Shown here one piece after another: positions 1 to 7,091 of a stretch of DNA of 23,351 nt. The translations under genes and the position numbers were made by a program. The notes beneath the pieces were generated by a model. The model had not been told where the DNA came from. It saw only the letters and a list, made by a program, of their open reading frames with translations, and did no database searches. The stretch lies in assembly GCA_003599475.1 (NCBI GenBank), contig QZKK01000025.1, positions 1 through 23,351 on the forward strand, in the 5' to 3' direction. The DNA is from Desulfobacteraceae bacterium. GTDB taxonomy: Bacteria > Desulfobacterota > Desulfobacteria > Desulfobacterales > SURF-15. Each line of letters opens with the position of its first letter. Positions within the stretch are counted from its first letter, which is position 1.

Positions 1-1868
1 ATGTAATGGACCAGGACCTGGGGCTTTCCGGGAAAGGTTCGCTCAAACTTTTCCCGGATCTGCCCCTCGTTCCGGCAGAGGGCCGAGCAAAGGGAGCATT
101 CACTGTCGGGTGTGGCAAGATTGAGAAAAAGCGCCGGCACGTTTATTCCCATTCGCCGGCAGGCCTCCACCAGGTCAGCTGTCTCCTGAAATGCCATCTC
201 CGTCAGTATGGTCACCGCATATAACGCCGACCGGTCGGAATCCTTCAACAGGGCACGCAGGCACTTGAGATCTTTTGATATCCGGATCATTTGCTCCGAG
301 ATCCCGGGAAGTCGAAAAACGCGCTTATACTTCAGAAACAGGTTGAAAAACATTTTGAGCCACTGCTGAATGAGCTCCGGGGTTTCCAAAAGCCGGATCA
401 GGTGCCCCGTCGGGGCGGAATCGAGCACGAAGACCTGGTACCGATCCTTGGTGAGAAAACCCATGACCAAGGTGAAGGCCATCACTTCATCCAGGCCGGG
501 GGGGGAGAGATCCATAACGCGTTCCATCACTTCGCGATCAAATGTCAAGTCCAGATCGGGCGAAAGGGCGGCAAGAAACCTCTCCAGCTCTGCCGCATAC
601 TTTTTTTTCAAGCCATCGAACTCTGCCTGTGCATCGATTTCCATGGCTGTCAGTCCGGGCATGAGCTCTGTGGGCTCCGGTCCGATCCGTTTCCCCAGGC
701 AGTCCGACAGGGAATGGGCCGGATCCGTGGAGAATAGAAAAATCCCCTTATCCGGAAATGTCCGGGCCATCCTGACGGCCGTGGCACAGGCCAGGGTGGT
801 CTTTCCAACTCCCCCCTTTCCGGCAAAAACCAGGAGCCTTTTTTCAGGAGCAGGCAGCTTGCCTGGCGCTCCGACCGGCGAGACCATTGGTGATTGTTGA
901 TCGCATATTTTGAATTTTGGATTTTTCAATGGAAACAATCCCTCCCAGAACACATCGAGAGGGGCTGGACCGCGAATTTCTTCCGGGTATTGCTGAACTC
1001 CCCATAGCGAATAAGCGGATATTTCTCCCTCAAATTGACAGAGCTCTCCCATCTGCCGGATGTGCCGATCCGAACAAGCCATACAGACATTTTCCGGGTA
1101 GAGCCGGTTCACCACGATATCGGTGACCGCTATCTTTGATTGTTTCAATCCCTCCAACAGCCTCAACGTCTCGGCGACGCTCAAGGCTTCGGCAAGCATA
1201 ACGGGTACAAAACAGCACTGTTTCGGATCCTGCAGCAGCGCCTCCATTTGTTTGACCGATTCGGCCAGCCCGGACAGGAACTTATCCAGCTCATCCGGCT
1301 GATAAGAACCGCTGAACAGCTTCTTCATATAACGATGCTTGGCCAGCATCGCATCCAACGCCTCAAGCCACCTTTTGATCAACGCCGGCATGGACAGCAG
1401 TCTGAGGGTGTGTCCCGTCGGAGCGGTATCCGCCACAATGCAATCATACGTCCTATTTTCCACCCACCCGGCGATCTCGAGGAAGGCCATCAACTCGTCC
1501 ATACCCGGCAGGGAGAGCACCAGAATCTCATTGATATCTTCTCCGTCAAAGAAAGTTCCACGGGATGCAATCTCCCTGAGTATCTGCGTGTGGTTTTTCT
1601 TGAAAGCGGCCAGAGATTTTCCTGCGTCGAGTTCGATAACTTTTAAATTGCGAGGAAGGGTGACGCCGGCCAAGCTATCGGCCAGAGAATGGGCCGGATC
1701 TGTCGAGACGATGAGAAAGGAGGCTTCCGCGGAGCGTTTAGCCAGTCTGAGCGCCGTCGCCGTAGCGCACGTTGTCTTGCCGACCCCGCCTTTGCCGCCG
1801 AAAAACAGCAATCGCAAATGACTGTTGCGCAGGAAAAGAGGTGAATCCTGGTGTGGTTCCGTGTTCAA
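1..1868 (-). CDS. Tandem ArsA/Get3-like ATPase, 3' end beyond the left edge
   Basis: An uninterrupted reading frame of at least 622 codons holds two ArsA/Get3-type ATPase halves. The first has the deviant Walker A GGKGGVGKT at about residues 24-32, then STDPAHSLAD and DTAPTGHTLRLL. The second repeats this with AGKGGVGKTT near 347-356, STDPAHSLSD and DSAPTGHLIRLL. Each half carries a CxxC (CMAC and CSLC) where Get3 proteins have their zinc-binding CxxC. The family couples ATP hydrolysis to arsenite export or to chaperoning of hydrophobic tail-anchored proteins. No arsenic genes are nearby and it lies last in the gvp gene string, so a chaperone-like role for hydrophobic Gvp proteins is my inference. 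The linker between halves is partly encoded by a dispersed AT-rich repeat. No in-frame ATG precedes the first P-loop; TTG at 1868 follows AAAAGGA, and GTG at 1901 is the alternative. Confidence 0.88.
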   Translation of the reverse strand, partial: MNTEPHQDSPLFLRNSHLRLLFFGGKGGVGKTTCATATALRLAKRSAEASFLIVSTDPAHSLADSLAGVTLPRNLKVIELDAGKSLAAFKKNHTQILREIASRGTFFDGEDINEILVLSLPGMDELMAFLEIAGWVENRTYDCIVADTAPTGHTLRLLSMPALIKRWLEALDAMLAKHRYMKKLFSGSYQPDELDKFLSGLAESVKQMEALLQDPKQCCFVPVMLAEALSVAETLRLLEGLKQSKIAVTDIVVNRLYPENVCMACSDRHIRQMGELCQFEGEISAYSLWGVQQYPEEIRGPAPLDVFWEGLFPLKNPKFKICDQQSPMVSPVGAPGKLPAPEKRLLVFAGKGGVGKTTLACATAVRMARTFPDKGIFLFSTDPAHSLSDCLGKRIGPEPTELMPGLTAMEIDAQAEFDGLKKKYAAELERFLAALSPDLDLTFDREVMERVMDLSPPGLDEVMAFTLVMGFLTKDRYQVFVLDSAPTGHLIRLLETPELIQQWLKMFFNLFLKYKRVFRLPGISEQMIRISKDLKCLRALLKDSDRSALYAVTILTEMAFQETADLVEACRRMGINVPALFLNLATPDSECSLCSALCRNEGQIREKFERTFPGKPQVLVHY

Positions 1869-1969
1869 ACTTTGACATCCTTTTGGTTGCTCTCCCGTCA
1901 CTAATTCAATTTTACAGGAATTCGCATTTGGGGGGTTTCAGGTGTCCCGGACTTTTCGTCTTTCCTACG

Positions 1970-2026
1970 AAGCCGGAATCCAGGAAACCCGCCGTGTGGC
2001 TGGATTCCGGCTTTCACCGGAATGCC
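1970..2026. repeat. Dispersed hairpin repeat between gvpG and the ArsA-like gene
   Basis: A perfect 14-bp inverted repeat (1970-1983 with 2000-2013, arm CTGGATTCCGGCTT) with a 16-nt loop is followed by CACCGGAATGCCG. It matches the very common proteobacterial dispersed unit that reads GGATTCCGGC-TTTC-CCGGAATG. It lies in the roughly 350-bp stretch 1869-2219, where I see no gene. As RNA it would form a strong hairpin between gvpG and the ATPase gene and could lower expression of the latter, but no U-run follows on the minus strand. Confidence 0.7.
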
Positions 2027-2056
2027 GACCGGGGTGCAAGTAATCACCGGCTCAAA

Positions 2057-2080
2057 CCTGAACACTGAACGCTGAACACT
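2057..2080. repeat. Short tandem CTGAACRCT repeat
   Basis: Three near-identical units (CCTGAACACTGAACGCTGAACACT without gaps is longer than one unit; the core is CTGAACACT / CTGAACGCT) lie in the intergenic stretch upstream of the ArsA-like gene. A looser set of GTTCAG units recurs at 9151-9180, across the junction of a gvpF/L and the histidine kinase. No function can be assigned. Confidence 0.5.
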
Positions 2081-2219
2081 CTAACTTGATCAGGCTGAAG
2101 GTTGAAATATATCCGCATGATTTTTATGATTTGCCTCTAATAGCCTTCCCCTTCAGTCTATCCACATGGATTAGTACAATCGCGCAAGTAATCAATGATC
2201 GGTTTACAGCTATCAGCGG

Positions 2220-2498
2220 TCACTCTTCCGGTTTATCCGGATCAGGGTCTTCATCATCTTCGATACGGGTATTGCGCTCCTGTATTATTTCCAGCCGGTC
2301 AAGGAGCTGTTTTTCACGGGAGTCGAACTCGTCTTCCGTTATTTTTTCCATCTCCAGCATCATATAAATATCGCTCAGTTCGGCCGTGATGGACTCGGCC
2401 TCGTTTTCTATCTCCTGCCGGGCGGAGTTGTGCAATTCGCGGAATATCCAAAGGATACTGCGCATCGGAAAAAGCAGTATGTCGTCAACAATCAGCAT
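2220..2498 (-). CDS. gvpG: Gas vesicle protein GvpG
   Basis: A 92-aa protein with a hydrophobic, helix-forming N-terminus (MLIVDDILLFPMRSILWIFR), then a long charged coiled-coil helix rich in Glu and Arg (IENEAESITAELSDIYMMLE region), and an acidic tail DDEDPDPDKPEE. This layout, length and the position directly after a gvpF/L gene are typical of GvpG, a small accessory protein needed for vesicle assembly and thought to contact GvpF. The start ATG follows AAAAGGAT at good spacing, and only 16 nt separate it from the upstream gvpF/L stop, so the two are probably co-transcribed. Downstream lies a 350-bp gene-free stretch with repeats before the ATPase gene. Confidence 0.85.
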   Translation of the reverse strand: MLIVDDILLFPMRSILWIFRELHNSARQEIENEAESITAELSDIYMMLEMEKITEDEFDSREKQLLDRLEIIQERNTRIEDDEDPDPDKPEE

Positions 2499-2514
2499 GT
2501 TATCCTTTTAGGCA

Positions 2515-3279
2515 TTACATCTGCAGATCAATGGCAACGAAGTTGTGAGGAGCCCAGGGGCCGTTGTAATCGAAGGCATAATTGTTGTCGAACAGGTTGG
2601 CTGCTTCCAAAATGCCTTTTTCAAACGCCTTTTGTTCCGCCTTATCCCGTCCCACAAGACAGGCCAGGCTCATGACCTCCAATTCGCTTCGGCATGAGTT
2701 TCTGTTGATCTCGAAGCAGACACTGTAAAGAATCTCTTCTACCTTTTCGGTATGAATCTCCCTTTCTTCATTCAACAGGTTGTCAAACATACGCCCCAGC
2801 GCGAGCTTATCCTCGTGCGCCGGTTCCCGGTTGGTTCCGAAATACCGGTCGCGCACAGCTCTGAGCTCCGGATGGGTGTTGACAAAATAATCGAATATAT
2901 TCGGTACATCCCAAGTGACCCGCAACCCTATTTCCACTTTCCCGGTGACATGGTCAAGCGCTTCCCGGAAAGCTTCCTGGTTGAGGGTCAGTATCCGCCT
3001 GATTGCCTGGGAACCGTCCGCAATGATACCGAATGCCATAGGCAGCGGGGTGCACTCTTCCATCAATCGCCGAAGCACACTCTGGTGGGCTGCCAGATGT
3101 CGCCGTTCGGGTCGCAGTTTTTTATTGGGGACATCGCTGACGACGGCCGAAATTTTCCCTTCTGAAATGGTATGGAGGGTGCCGTTGTCAATTCCCGGTG
3201 TTTCCAGGTTTCGCCCGCCAGCACCGGCAATTACGGCGTATAAGTATTTCCCTTTATGATCTGGAGATTGTGCAGCCAT
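2515..3279 (-). CDS. gvpF: Gas vesicle protein GvpF/GvpL family (first copy)
   Basis: About 254 aa with the GvpF/L hallmarks: KYLYAVI near the N-terminus, HQSVLRRLMEECTPLPMAFG (the conserved vesicle-assembly motif), VEIGLRVTWD in the middle, and the C-terminal NGPWAPHNFV. GvpF/L proteins bind GvpA monomers and are needed early in assembly at the growing ends. I chose ATG at 3279 because the upstream TTG at 3291 sits too close (1-2 nt) to the AAAAGGAT ribosome-binding site; the TTG start would add MKAK. It lies between a zinc-ribbon gene and gvpG in a tightly spaced string. Two further GvpF/L genes lie at 9.2 to 10.8 kb and are quite diverged from this one. Confidence 0.9.
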   Translation of the reverse strand: MAAQSPDHKGKYLYAVIAGAGGRNLETPGIDNGTLHTISEGKISAVVSDVPNKKLRPERRHLAAHQSVLRRLMEECTPLPMAFGIIADGSQAIRRILTLNQEAFREALDHVTGKVEIGLRVTWDVPNIFDYFVNTHPELRAVRDRYFGTNREPAHEDKLALGRMFDNLLNEEREIHTEKVEEILYSVCFEINRNSCRSELEVMSLACLVGRDKAEQKAFEKGILEAANLFDNNYAFDYNGPWAPHNFVAIDLQM

Positions 3280-3300
3280 TTTTGCTTTCAAATCCTTTTC

Positions 3301-3516
3301 TTACGTTTGCGGGTAATTGTCAAAGCGCCCTCCATCGGTTTCCGCTTCCAAGGGAGACGGCGAAACGGTGGTCCATATGACCGATCTGAGTTGACCCTTC
3401 TCGGTTTTGATCTCCAGCATCGCGGCGCAGACCAAACACCTGATCTGTCCTTGATAATCATCGTAAACATCATCCAGGTCCACTTTATGCCCGCAGGAAA
3501 GACAGTTGATTTTCAT
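3301..3516 (-). CDS. Small zinc-ribbon protein in the gvp operon
   Basis: A 71-aa protein with two CxxC knuckles, CLSC at residues 5-8 and CLVC at 27-30, separated by an acidic stretch (DLDDVYDDYQ), which is a zinc-ribbon layout. The second half has no recognisable domain and ends in a polar tail. Its ATG overlaps the stop of the upstream 92-aa gene by four bases (ATGA), which suggests translational coupling, and gvpF/L follows closely. I do not know a named Gvp protein for this. The position makes a regulatory or assembly-accessory role likely, but that is inference. A competing frame at 3288-3473 has no CxxC pairs and was not chosen. Confidence 0.7.
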   Translation of the reverse strand: MKINCLSCGHKVDLDDVYDDYQGQIRCLVCAAMLEIKTEKGQLRSVIWTTVSPSPLEAETDGGRFDNYPQT

Positions 3517-3791
3517 ATCTTGTCCCTTCTTTTCCTTTGCTTGTTTCTATCGCCAATGAGCGTCTTCCTGTCATGAACCGGAACACCCCCGGACAGCAGA
3601 CGAGAACCGGCACGGTGTCTCAAACCGTGTCTTCTGTTCAACGCTTCCCTGACGGCTATTTTCTCTTTTTCGAATCCGATCCGTCCGGACTCAAAGTGGG
3701 TGAGAGATATCCCGGTAAAGTGCCTACAGGACCGAAACCCTCGGATCGTTCGGCTGGTGTGAATATGGGTCGCCCCCTTTAACCTTGGCAC
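3513..3791 (-). CDS. Small strongly basic protein of unknown function
   Basis: A 92-aa reading frame very rich in Arg, Lys and His, ending in the basic tail NKQRKRRDKI. It starts with GTG preceded by a near-perfect ribosome-binding site (AAGGAGGT, 6 nt spacing), and its stop overlaps the ATG of the zinc-ribbon gene by four bases. These two signals are the main reasons to believe it is translated. I recognise no domain; composition suggests RNA, DNA or acidic-protein binding. A plus-strand frame over the same bases (3537-3782) has no supporting signals. It may be a lineage-specific gvp-operon gene or a decayed one. Confidence 0.5.
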   Translation of the reverse strand: MPRLKGATHIHTSRTIRGFRSCRHFTGISLTHFESGRIGFEKEKIAVREALNRRHGLRHRAGSRLLSGGVPVHDRKTLIGDRNKQRKRRDKI

Positions 3792-3824
3792 CGGTTTACC
3801 TCCTTATTGTAATCCATCCGATAC

Positions 3825-4148
3825 TCAGTAAGATACTTTGAATCCGCCTTTATTTCGGGCAGGCGCACGCTTCGGCCCATTGGCCGGATTACCGCAAGCG
3901 TCGCCGGTGGACGGTATGCCGATTGCCGCTAGAAGTTCGGATTTTTCAGCCTCGATTTCCCGGAACCGTGCATCTATATTCTGCACACGGTTCAGGGCGC
4001 TTTCCTTTTCCTTGCCCCGCCTGGCTTTCTCCATCTCCAGGGCTCCGATTCTAAGAAAAGCCTTGTAAGACTCGGATACCTGGTCGCGGGTTGCCGAGTG
4101 CGTGCGGATGTTTGCCAAACCTCGAATGGTTCTTTTGGGTAAAGACAT
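3825..4148 (-). CDS. Small coiled-coil protein downstream of gvpN
   Basis: A 107-aa protein. Residues about 20-75 are highly charged and helical (ARRGKEKESALNRVQNIDAR continuing into REIEAEKSELLAAI), predicting a coiled coil, followed by a Pro/Gly/Lys-rich tail. The N-terminus MSLPKRTIRGLANIRTHSAT is basic. Its ATG follows AGAGGACC at good spacing. Gene order gvpA-gvpC-gvpN-small gene resembles clusters in which a small gene (gvpV in Serratia) follows gvpN, so it may be that counterpart, but I make the link only by position and size. The 163 nt between gvpN and this gene hold no convincing gene. Confidence 0.65.
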   Translation of the reverse strand: MSLPKRTIRGLANIRTHSATRDQVSESYKAFLRIGALEMEKARRGKEKESALNRVQNIDARFREIEAEKSELLAAIGIPSTGDACGNPANGPKRAPARNKGGFKVSY

Positions 4149-4311
4149 CTTTTTGGTCCTCTTTTATCCACAGATTTCGCATATTGCACGGATGATACCG
4201 ATCACCCGAACATGTTAGAAGTCCATCCATCATCAATCGAAAAGCATCAATTTTCATCGCTCCACCTCTAGAGCATTTACTCAAACAGTACCGGTTAAAG
4301 GTTTTTTGCGG

Positions 4312-5274
4312 TTATGACCGCAGTCTGCATACCTTCTGAATAACCTCCTCCAGCACCTCGGACATGAGTGGCTGGCCGCCGCGGGTAACCTTGGCCGTAT
4401 TGGTACTCAGGACGTCACGGCATATGCGCATGAAAACGGGATCGTCCATCCGGGCATGCCCGCCAAGGTTTGCCAGGATGCGGGCAATGGCGATGCTGGC
4501 ACGAATGGTGGGCCGGTTGTTATTAACTCCCGTACTTCGCAACTCTCTCACGATATCAATAATGGTTTCGGCATCGACAAGTTCCAGACCCGACCTGGCC
4601 ATTGCAACCTGCATCTCCGTCTCCCTGTCAAAGTGGCCCAGATGAATGGTGATGAGACGGTCCATCAGCGCATCCTGTGTTTTGTGGACCCCTGCATACT
4701 CTTCGGGGTTGGAAGTAAAGATCGCCCGGAAATCGGGATGCACATCCAGGTACCCCTTATCTGCTCTTCGAAGCCTGGGCAAATTTAAAAATTTTTCTTC
4801 CAGAACACTGAGAAGCGCGTTATTGGCCTCCGGTCTGGATCGAGTAAACTCATCGTAAATGAGCGTATTCCCGTTCTTGCAGGCCGTGGTCAACCGGTTA
4901 TCCTCCCACTGTGTATTCAAATGCTCCTCGGTTTTCATGACGGAATGGATATAATTGTCATAAAGTTTATACTTGCGGTATCCCGAATCCCGTCCAATCA
5001 GGTCGGAGCTTCCAAACTCGTCGTCTCCGTGAATGAGCGAGACCGGTCTGCCGAGCTGGGCGGCAATATGAAAGGCAAGGGTTGTTTTTCCCGTGCCTGA
5101 GGGGCCGGAGAAGTGCACCGGGTATCCCACATTGAGATAAGCAAGGGCGCGCTCCGTCACATCCTGAATGTAAGGCGTGTTGACGAATTCCTTGCTGGGC
5201 TCGGGCAAAACGCTATCATTTATCGGTATTATCTGGACTGCTTCCGAGATGACACTCAAAGGTTTATTTTTCAT
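4312..5274 (-). CDS. gvpN: Gas vesicle AAA+ ATPase GvpN
   Basis: A 320-aa MoxR-like AAA+ ATPase with the GvpN signature. Walker A GPSGTGKT is at 57-64, followed by the typical VSLIHGDDEFGSSDLIG stretch at 78-94, Walker B TLIYDEFTRSRPE at 137-149, the sensor region FRAIFTSNPEEYAGVH around 190-200, and the C-terminal NNNRPTIRASIAIARI. GvpN is an ATPase that with GvpC supports widening of the vesicle from bicone to cylinder. It follows the GvpC-like gene by 84 bp, the neighbour order known from cyanobacteria and other gvp operons. Length and all motifs are complete. The ribosome-binding site (GGGGGCG) is weak, so translation may depend on its place in the operon mRNA. Confidence 0.95.
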   Translation of the reverse strand: MKNKPLSVISEAVQIIPINDSVLPEPSKEFVNTPYIQDVTERALAYLNVGYPVHFSGPSGTGKTTLAFHIAAQLGRPVSLIHGDDEFGSSDLIGRDSGYRKYKLYDNYIHSVMKTEEHLNTQWEDNRLTTACKNGNTLIYDEFTRSRPEANNALLSVLEEKFLNLPRLRRADKGYLDVHPDFRAIFTSNPEEYAGVHKTQDALMDRLITIHLGHFDRETEMQVAMARSGLELVDAETIIDIVRELRSTGVNNNRPTIRASIAIARILANLGGHARMDDPVFMRICRDVLSTNTAKVTRGGQPLMSEVLEEVIQKVCRLRS

Positions 5275-5358
5275 TGAAACGCCCCCGACATTGATGATTT
5301 TCTAATCAAGATCGTAAATTTGACAAAGAAAGACCGGGGCCTAAGGCGAACCCGCTGT

Positions 5359-6492
5359 TTAGCTGCTCAATTCCCTGGCCTGCTTGATCCACATCTCAAA
5401 GTTGGCGAACCTTGCCGATTCCCCCATCGCTTTCCGGAGCTCCTCAATGGTGCTTGAAGCCAATTTTGCGAACGTAAAAATACCGGCATCGTTCAGATGC
5501 TTGCTCATGGCGGGACCGATTCCGTGGAGTTGTGTGAGGTCATCCGGTTCTGCCTGTACTTCGGTTTGCCGGGGCACCATCAAAGGCACCTCCTCGGTAC
5601 TTTCTTGCGCATGCTGATCTTTGACCGGAGGCTCAACCTTCTCCGGTTTTGCGTGGACTTCGGCTGGATGGGCGGTCATTTCCGGTTCTGCCTGTACTTT
5701 GGCGGGTCTGCGTACCTTTCCGGCGGTCCTTTTACCGGCAGGTATTGGTGTTGCGCCGGACCATGCCCTGTGGGCGCCGGCAAGATCGTCGCTAATATCC
5801 TGAAGAAGATTGGCTGTTTGCAGCTTCAGGTCGGCAAGCGATTGTTTCACTATTGAAAAAAACAGTTGGCGTTCAGCCCTGGCCTTCCCGGTCATCTCGA
5901 TATGCTCATTACGAAATTGCTTTTCCAGATCGGACACGGTGGATTTTATGCCGGCTGCGAACATCTGAAGATCGTCTTTCAACTTACAGGCCATATCGGC
6001 GTGGTCGCTGCGGAAGTTTCCCTGCAAATCGAACACCTCATCTTTAAGGTCTGCAATATATTTTTCTATTCCGGCCATGAAGACCTGCAGATCGACTTTC
6101 ATGTTTTCAGCCATCTCGACGCGGTCGTCCCTGAAGAGATCCGTCAGGTCGGACACGGTGGATTTTATCCCGGCTGCGAACATCTGAAGATCGCCTTTCA
6201 ACTTATGGGCCATATCGGCGTGATCGCTGCGGAAATTATTCTGCATGTCGGCCACGTCATTTTTCAGGCTTGAGACATAAGCTTCTGTTTCGACCATGAA
6301 GGCCTTCAAATTGTCTTTCATGTTTCCGGCCATCCGGGTGTGGTCTTTGCGGAAACCTTGCTTCATGTCCGCCACATCGGACTTGAGCTCAGATATGCCG
6401 TTTTCTAAACCGGCGATGAATTCCACCCGCCCGTTGCGGAGGGCGTCAATTTCACCATGCAAGTTTGCCATCTCTTCGGTTAAGCGCCCCAT
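5359..6492 (-). CDS. gvpC: GvpC-like repeat protein with C-terminal helix-hairpin-helix domain
   Basis: A 377-aa protein lying between gvpA and gvpN, the usual gvpC position. Residues about 24-235 are six helical amphipathic repeats, each starting with a motif like MFAAGIKSTVSDL. Two are exactly 33 residues, the repeat length of cyanobacterial GvpC; three are 40, longer by one heptad (such as NDVADMQ). Residues about 250-320 are a Pro/Ala/Glu linker with repeated VQAEPE, VHAKPE and VQAEPD. The last 60 residues contain LTQLHGIGPAMSKHLNDAGI and FTFAKLASSTIEELRKAMG, a helix-hairpin-helix fold of the kind found in non-specific DNA-binding and docking domains. GvpC clamps the GvpA ribs and strengthens the vesicle. 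A HhH tail is unexpected. The ATG follows AAAGGAGAAAGACC, nearly the same leader as gvpA. Confidence 0.82.
   Translation of the reverse strand: MGRLTEEMANLHGEIDALRNGRVEFIAGLENGISELKSDVADMKQGFRKDHTRMAGNMKDNLKAFMVETEAYVSSLKNDVADMQNNFRSDHADMAHKLKGDLQMFAAGIKSTVSDLTDLFRDDRVEMAENMKVDLQVFMAGIEKYIADLKDEVFDLQGNFRSDHADMACKLKDDLQMFAAGIKSTVSDLEKQFRNEHIEMTGKARAERQLFFSIVKQSLADLKLQTANLLQDISDDLAGAHRAWSGATPIPAGKRTAGKVRRPAKVQAEPEMTAHPAEVHAKPEKVEPPVKDQHAQESTEEVPLMVPRQTEVQAEPDDLTQLHGIGPAMSKHLNDAGIFTFAKLASSTIEELRKAMGESARFANFEMWIKQARELSS
5931..6245. repeat. Recent internal duplication in the gvpC-like gene
   Basis: Two 96-bp copies, 5931-6026 and 6150-6245, are almost identical and 219 bp apart, which is 73 codons, that is one 40-residue plus one 33-residue repeat. 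They start CGGACACGGTGGATTTTAT and end CTGCA on the plus strand. The period is in frame, so copy-number change would lengthen or shorten the protein by whole repeat pairs. Confidence 0.85.
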
Positions 6493-6537
6493 GGTCTTTC
6501 TCCTTTCTCGTTGTTTTATTCATGGAAACGGGACCTG

Positions 6538-6579
6538 TCTGAACGAGAGGAGCCTTAAGGCCGGATCCTCTCGTTCAGA
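6538..6579 (-). terminator. Strong hairpin between gvpA and gvpC
   Basis: A perfect 14-bp inverted repeat, 6538-6551 (TCTGAACGAGAGGA) with 6566-6579, encloses a 14-nt loop that contains its own palindrome CCTTAAGG. It lies 86 bp after the gvpA stop and 45 bp before the gvpC start. On the transcribed strand no run of U follows the stem, so it is more likely an attenuator, processing site or 3' stabiliser that keeps gvpA mRNA more abundant than downstream messages than a full terminator. Differential gvpA versus gvpC transcript levels are known in other gvp operons. Confidence 0.75.
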
Positions 6580-6665
6580 TTGCCCAAATGTGGGTTTGAA
6601 TCGGGAAAGAGCAACGAATACGGGTCCGTTCATTCCGTCTGCTAAGCTGCCCTCCCACCGAGACT

Positions 6666-6884
6666 TCAGGCAGGAGCTGCAGCGGAGGCTGTGAGGCCGA
6701 TGGCTTCAGCATACTTCAAATACGTTTCCACTGAAGCGATCACCACCCGCGCTTCGATAGACAGCAATTCGATCCCCACAAGCGATACCTTGGCCCAGGC
6801 ATCGATGACGATGCCTTTGTCGAGGATTCTGTCCACAACCTCTGCCAGGCTCGAGGAATCTGTCGATTTTTGTACCTTTGCCAT
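6666..6884 (-). CDS. gvpA: Gas vesicle major structural protein GvpA
   Basis: A 72-aa protein with the invariant GvpA core: [20 protein letters not shown] at 12-31, then [20 protein letters not shown] and [12 protein letters not shown]. It forms the rib lattice of the gas vesicle wall. Length and sequence are those of a primary GvpA rather than the longer GvpJ or GvpM relatives. I chose ATG at 6884 because it gives the canonical N-terminus and follows AAAGGAG at good spacing; the open frame upstream to 7028 is not conserved GvpA sequence and contains the promoter. It is the first gene of the structural operon, with a sigma-54 promoter about 75 bp upstream and a stem-loop downstream. It is the only GvpA-family gene in the window. 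Confidence 0.97.
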   Translation of the reverse strand: MAKVQKSTDSSSLAEVVDRILDKGIVIDAWAKVSLVGIELLSIEARVVIASVETYLKYAEAIGLTASAAAPA

Positions 6885-6956
6885 GATGTTTCTCCTTTCA
6901 AGTCTTTTGCCGGTTATACTGATTTTGCCATGTGCATGCATGCGGTAATCCCTAGG

Positions 6957-6972
6957 TGCAGCAATTGTGCCA
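6957..6972 (-). promoter_or_regulatory. Sigma-54 (-24/-12) promoter of the gvpA operon
   Basis: On the minus strand this reads TGGCACAATTGCTGCA, with the obligatory GG and GC separated by exactly ten bases and a full TGGCAC -24 element; the -12 element CTGCA differs from the consensus TTGCA at one base. Transcription would start near 6946, giving a leader of about 62 nt before gvpA. An NtrC-type activator gene with an intact GAFTGA loop lies in the same cluster, which supports the call. Confidence 0.8.
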
Positions 6973-7091
6973 GAGGTGTGTCTGTTCGTGGTGGAAGATC
7001 TAACTCCTTTCAAGTAACTGAAATCCAAGATTATTAGAAAGGAGGACGGGGAAATTGATTTCCAAACGATAAAAAACAGGAAATAGGGGCT

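Noticed and set aside
3537..3782. 81-aa plus-strand frame opposite the basic 92-aa gene
   Set aside because: No ribosome-binding site and it opposes a gene string with coupled start and stop codons.
4051..4257. Possible 69-aa gene with a fair AGGTGGAG ribosome-binding site between gvpN and the coiled-coil gene
   Set aside because: Half of it overlaps the better-supported 107-aa gene in another frame, and the protein has no recognisable feature; the good leader may be chance.
6885..7028. N-terminal extension of gvpA
   Set aside because: GvpA proteins start at MAKVQKS-like sequence; the upstream frame covers the sigma-54 promoter and is not conserved-looking.
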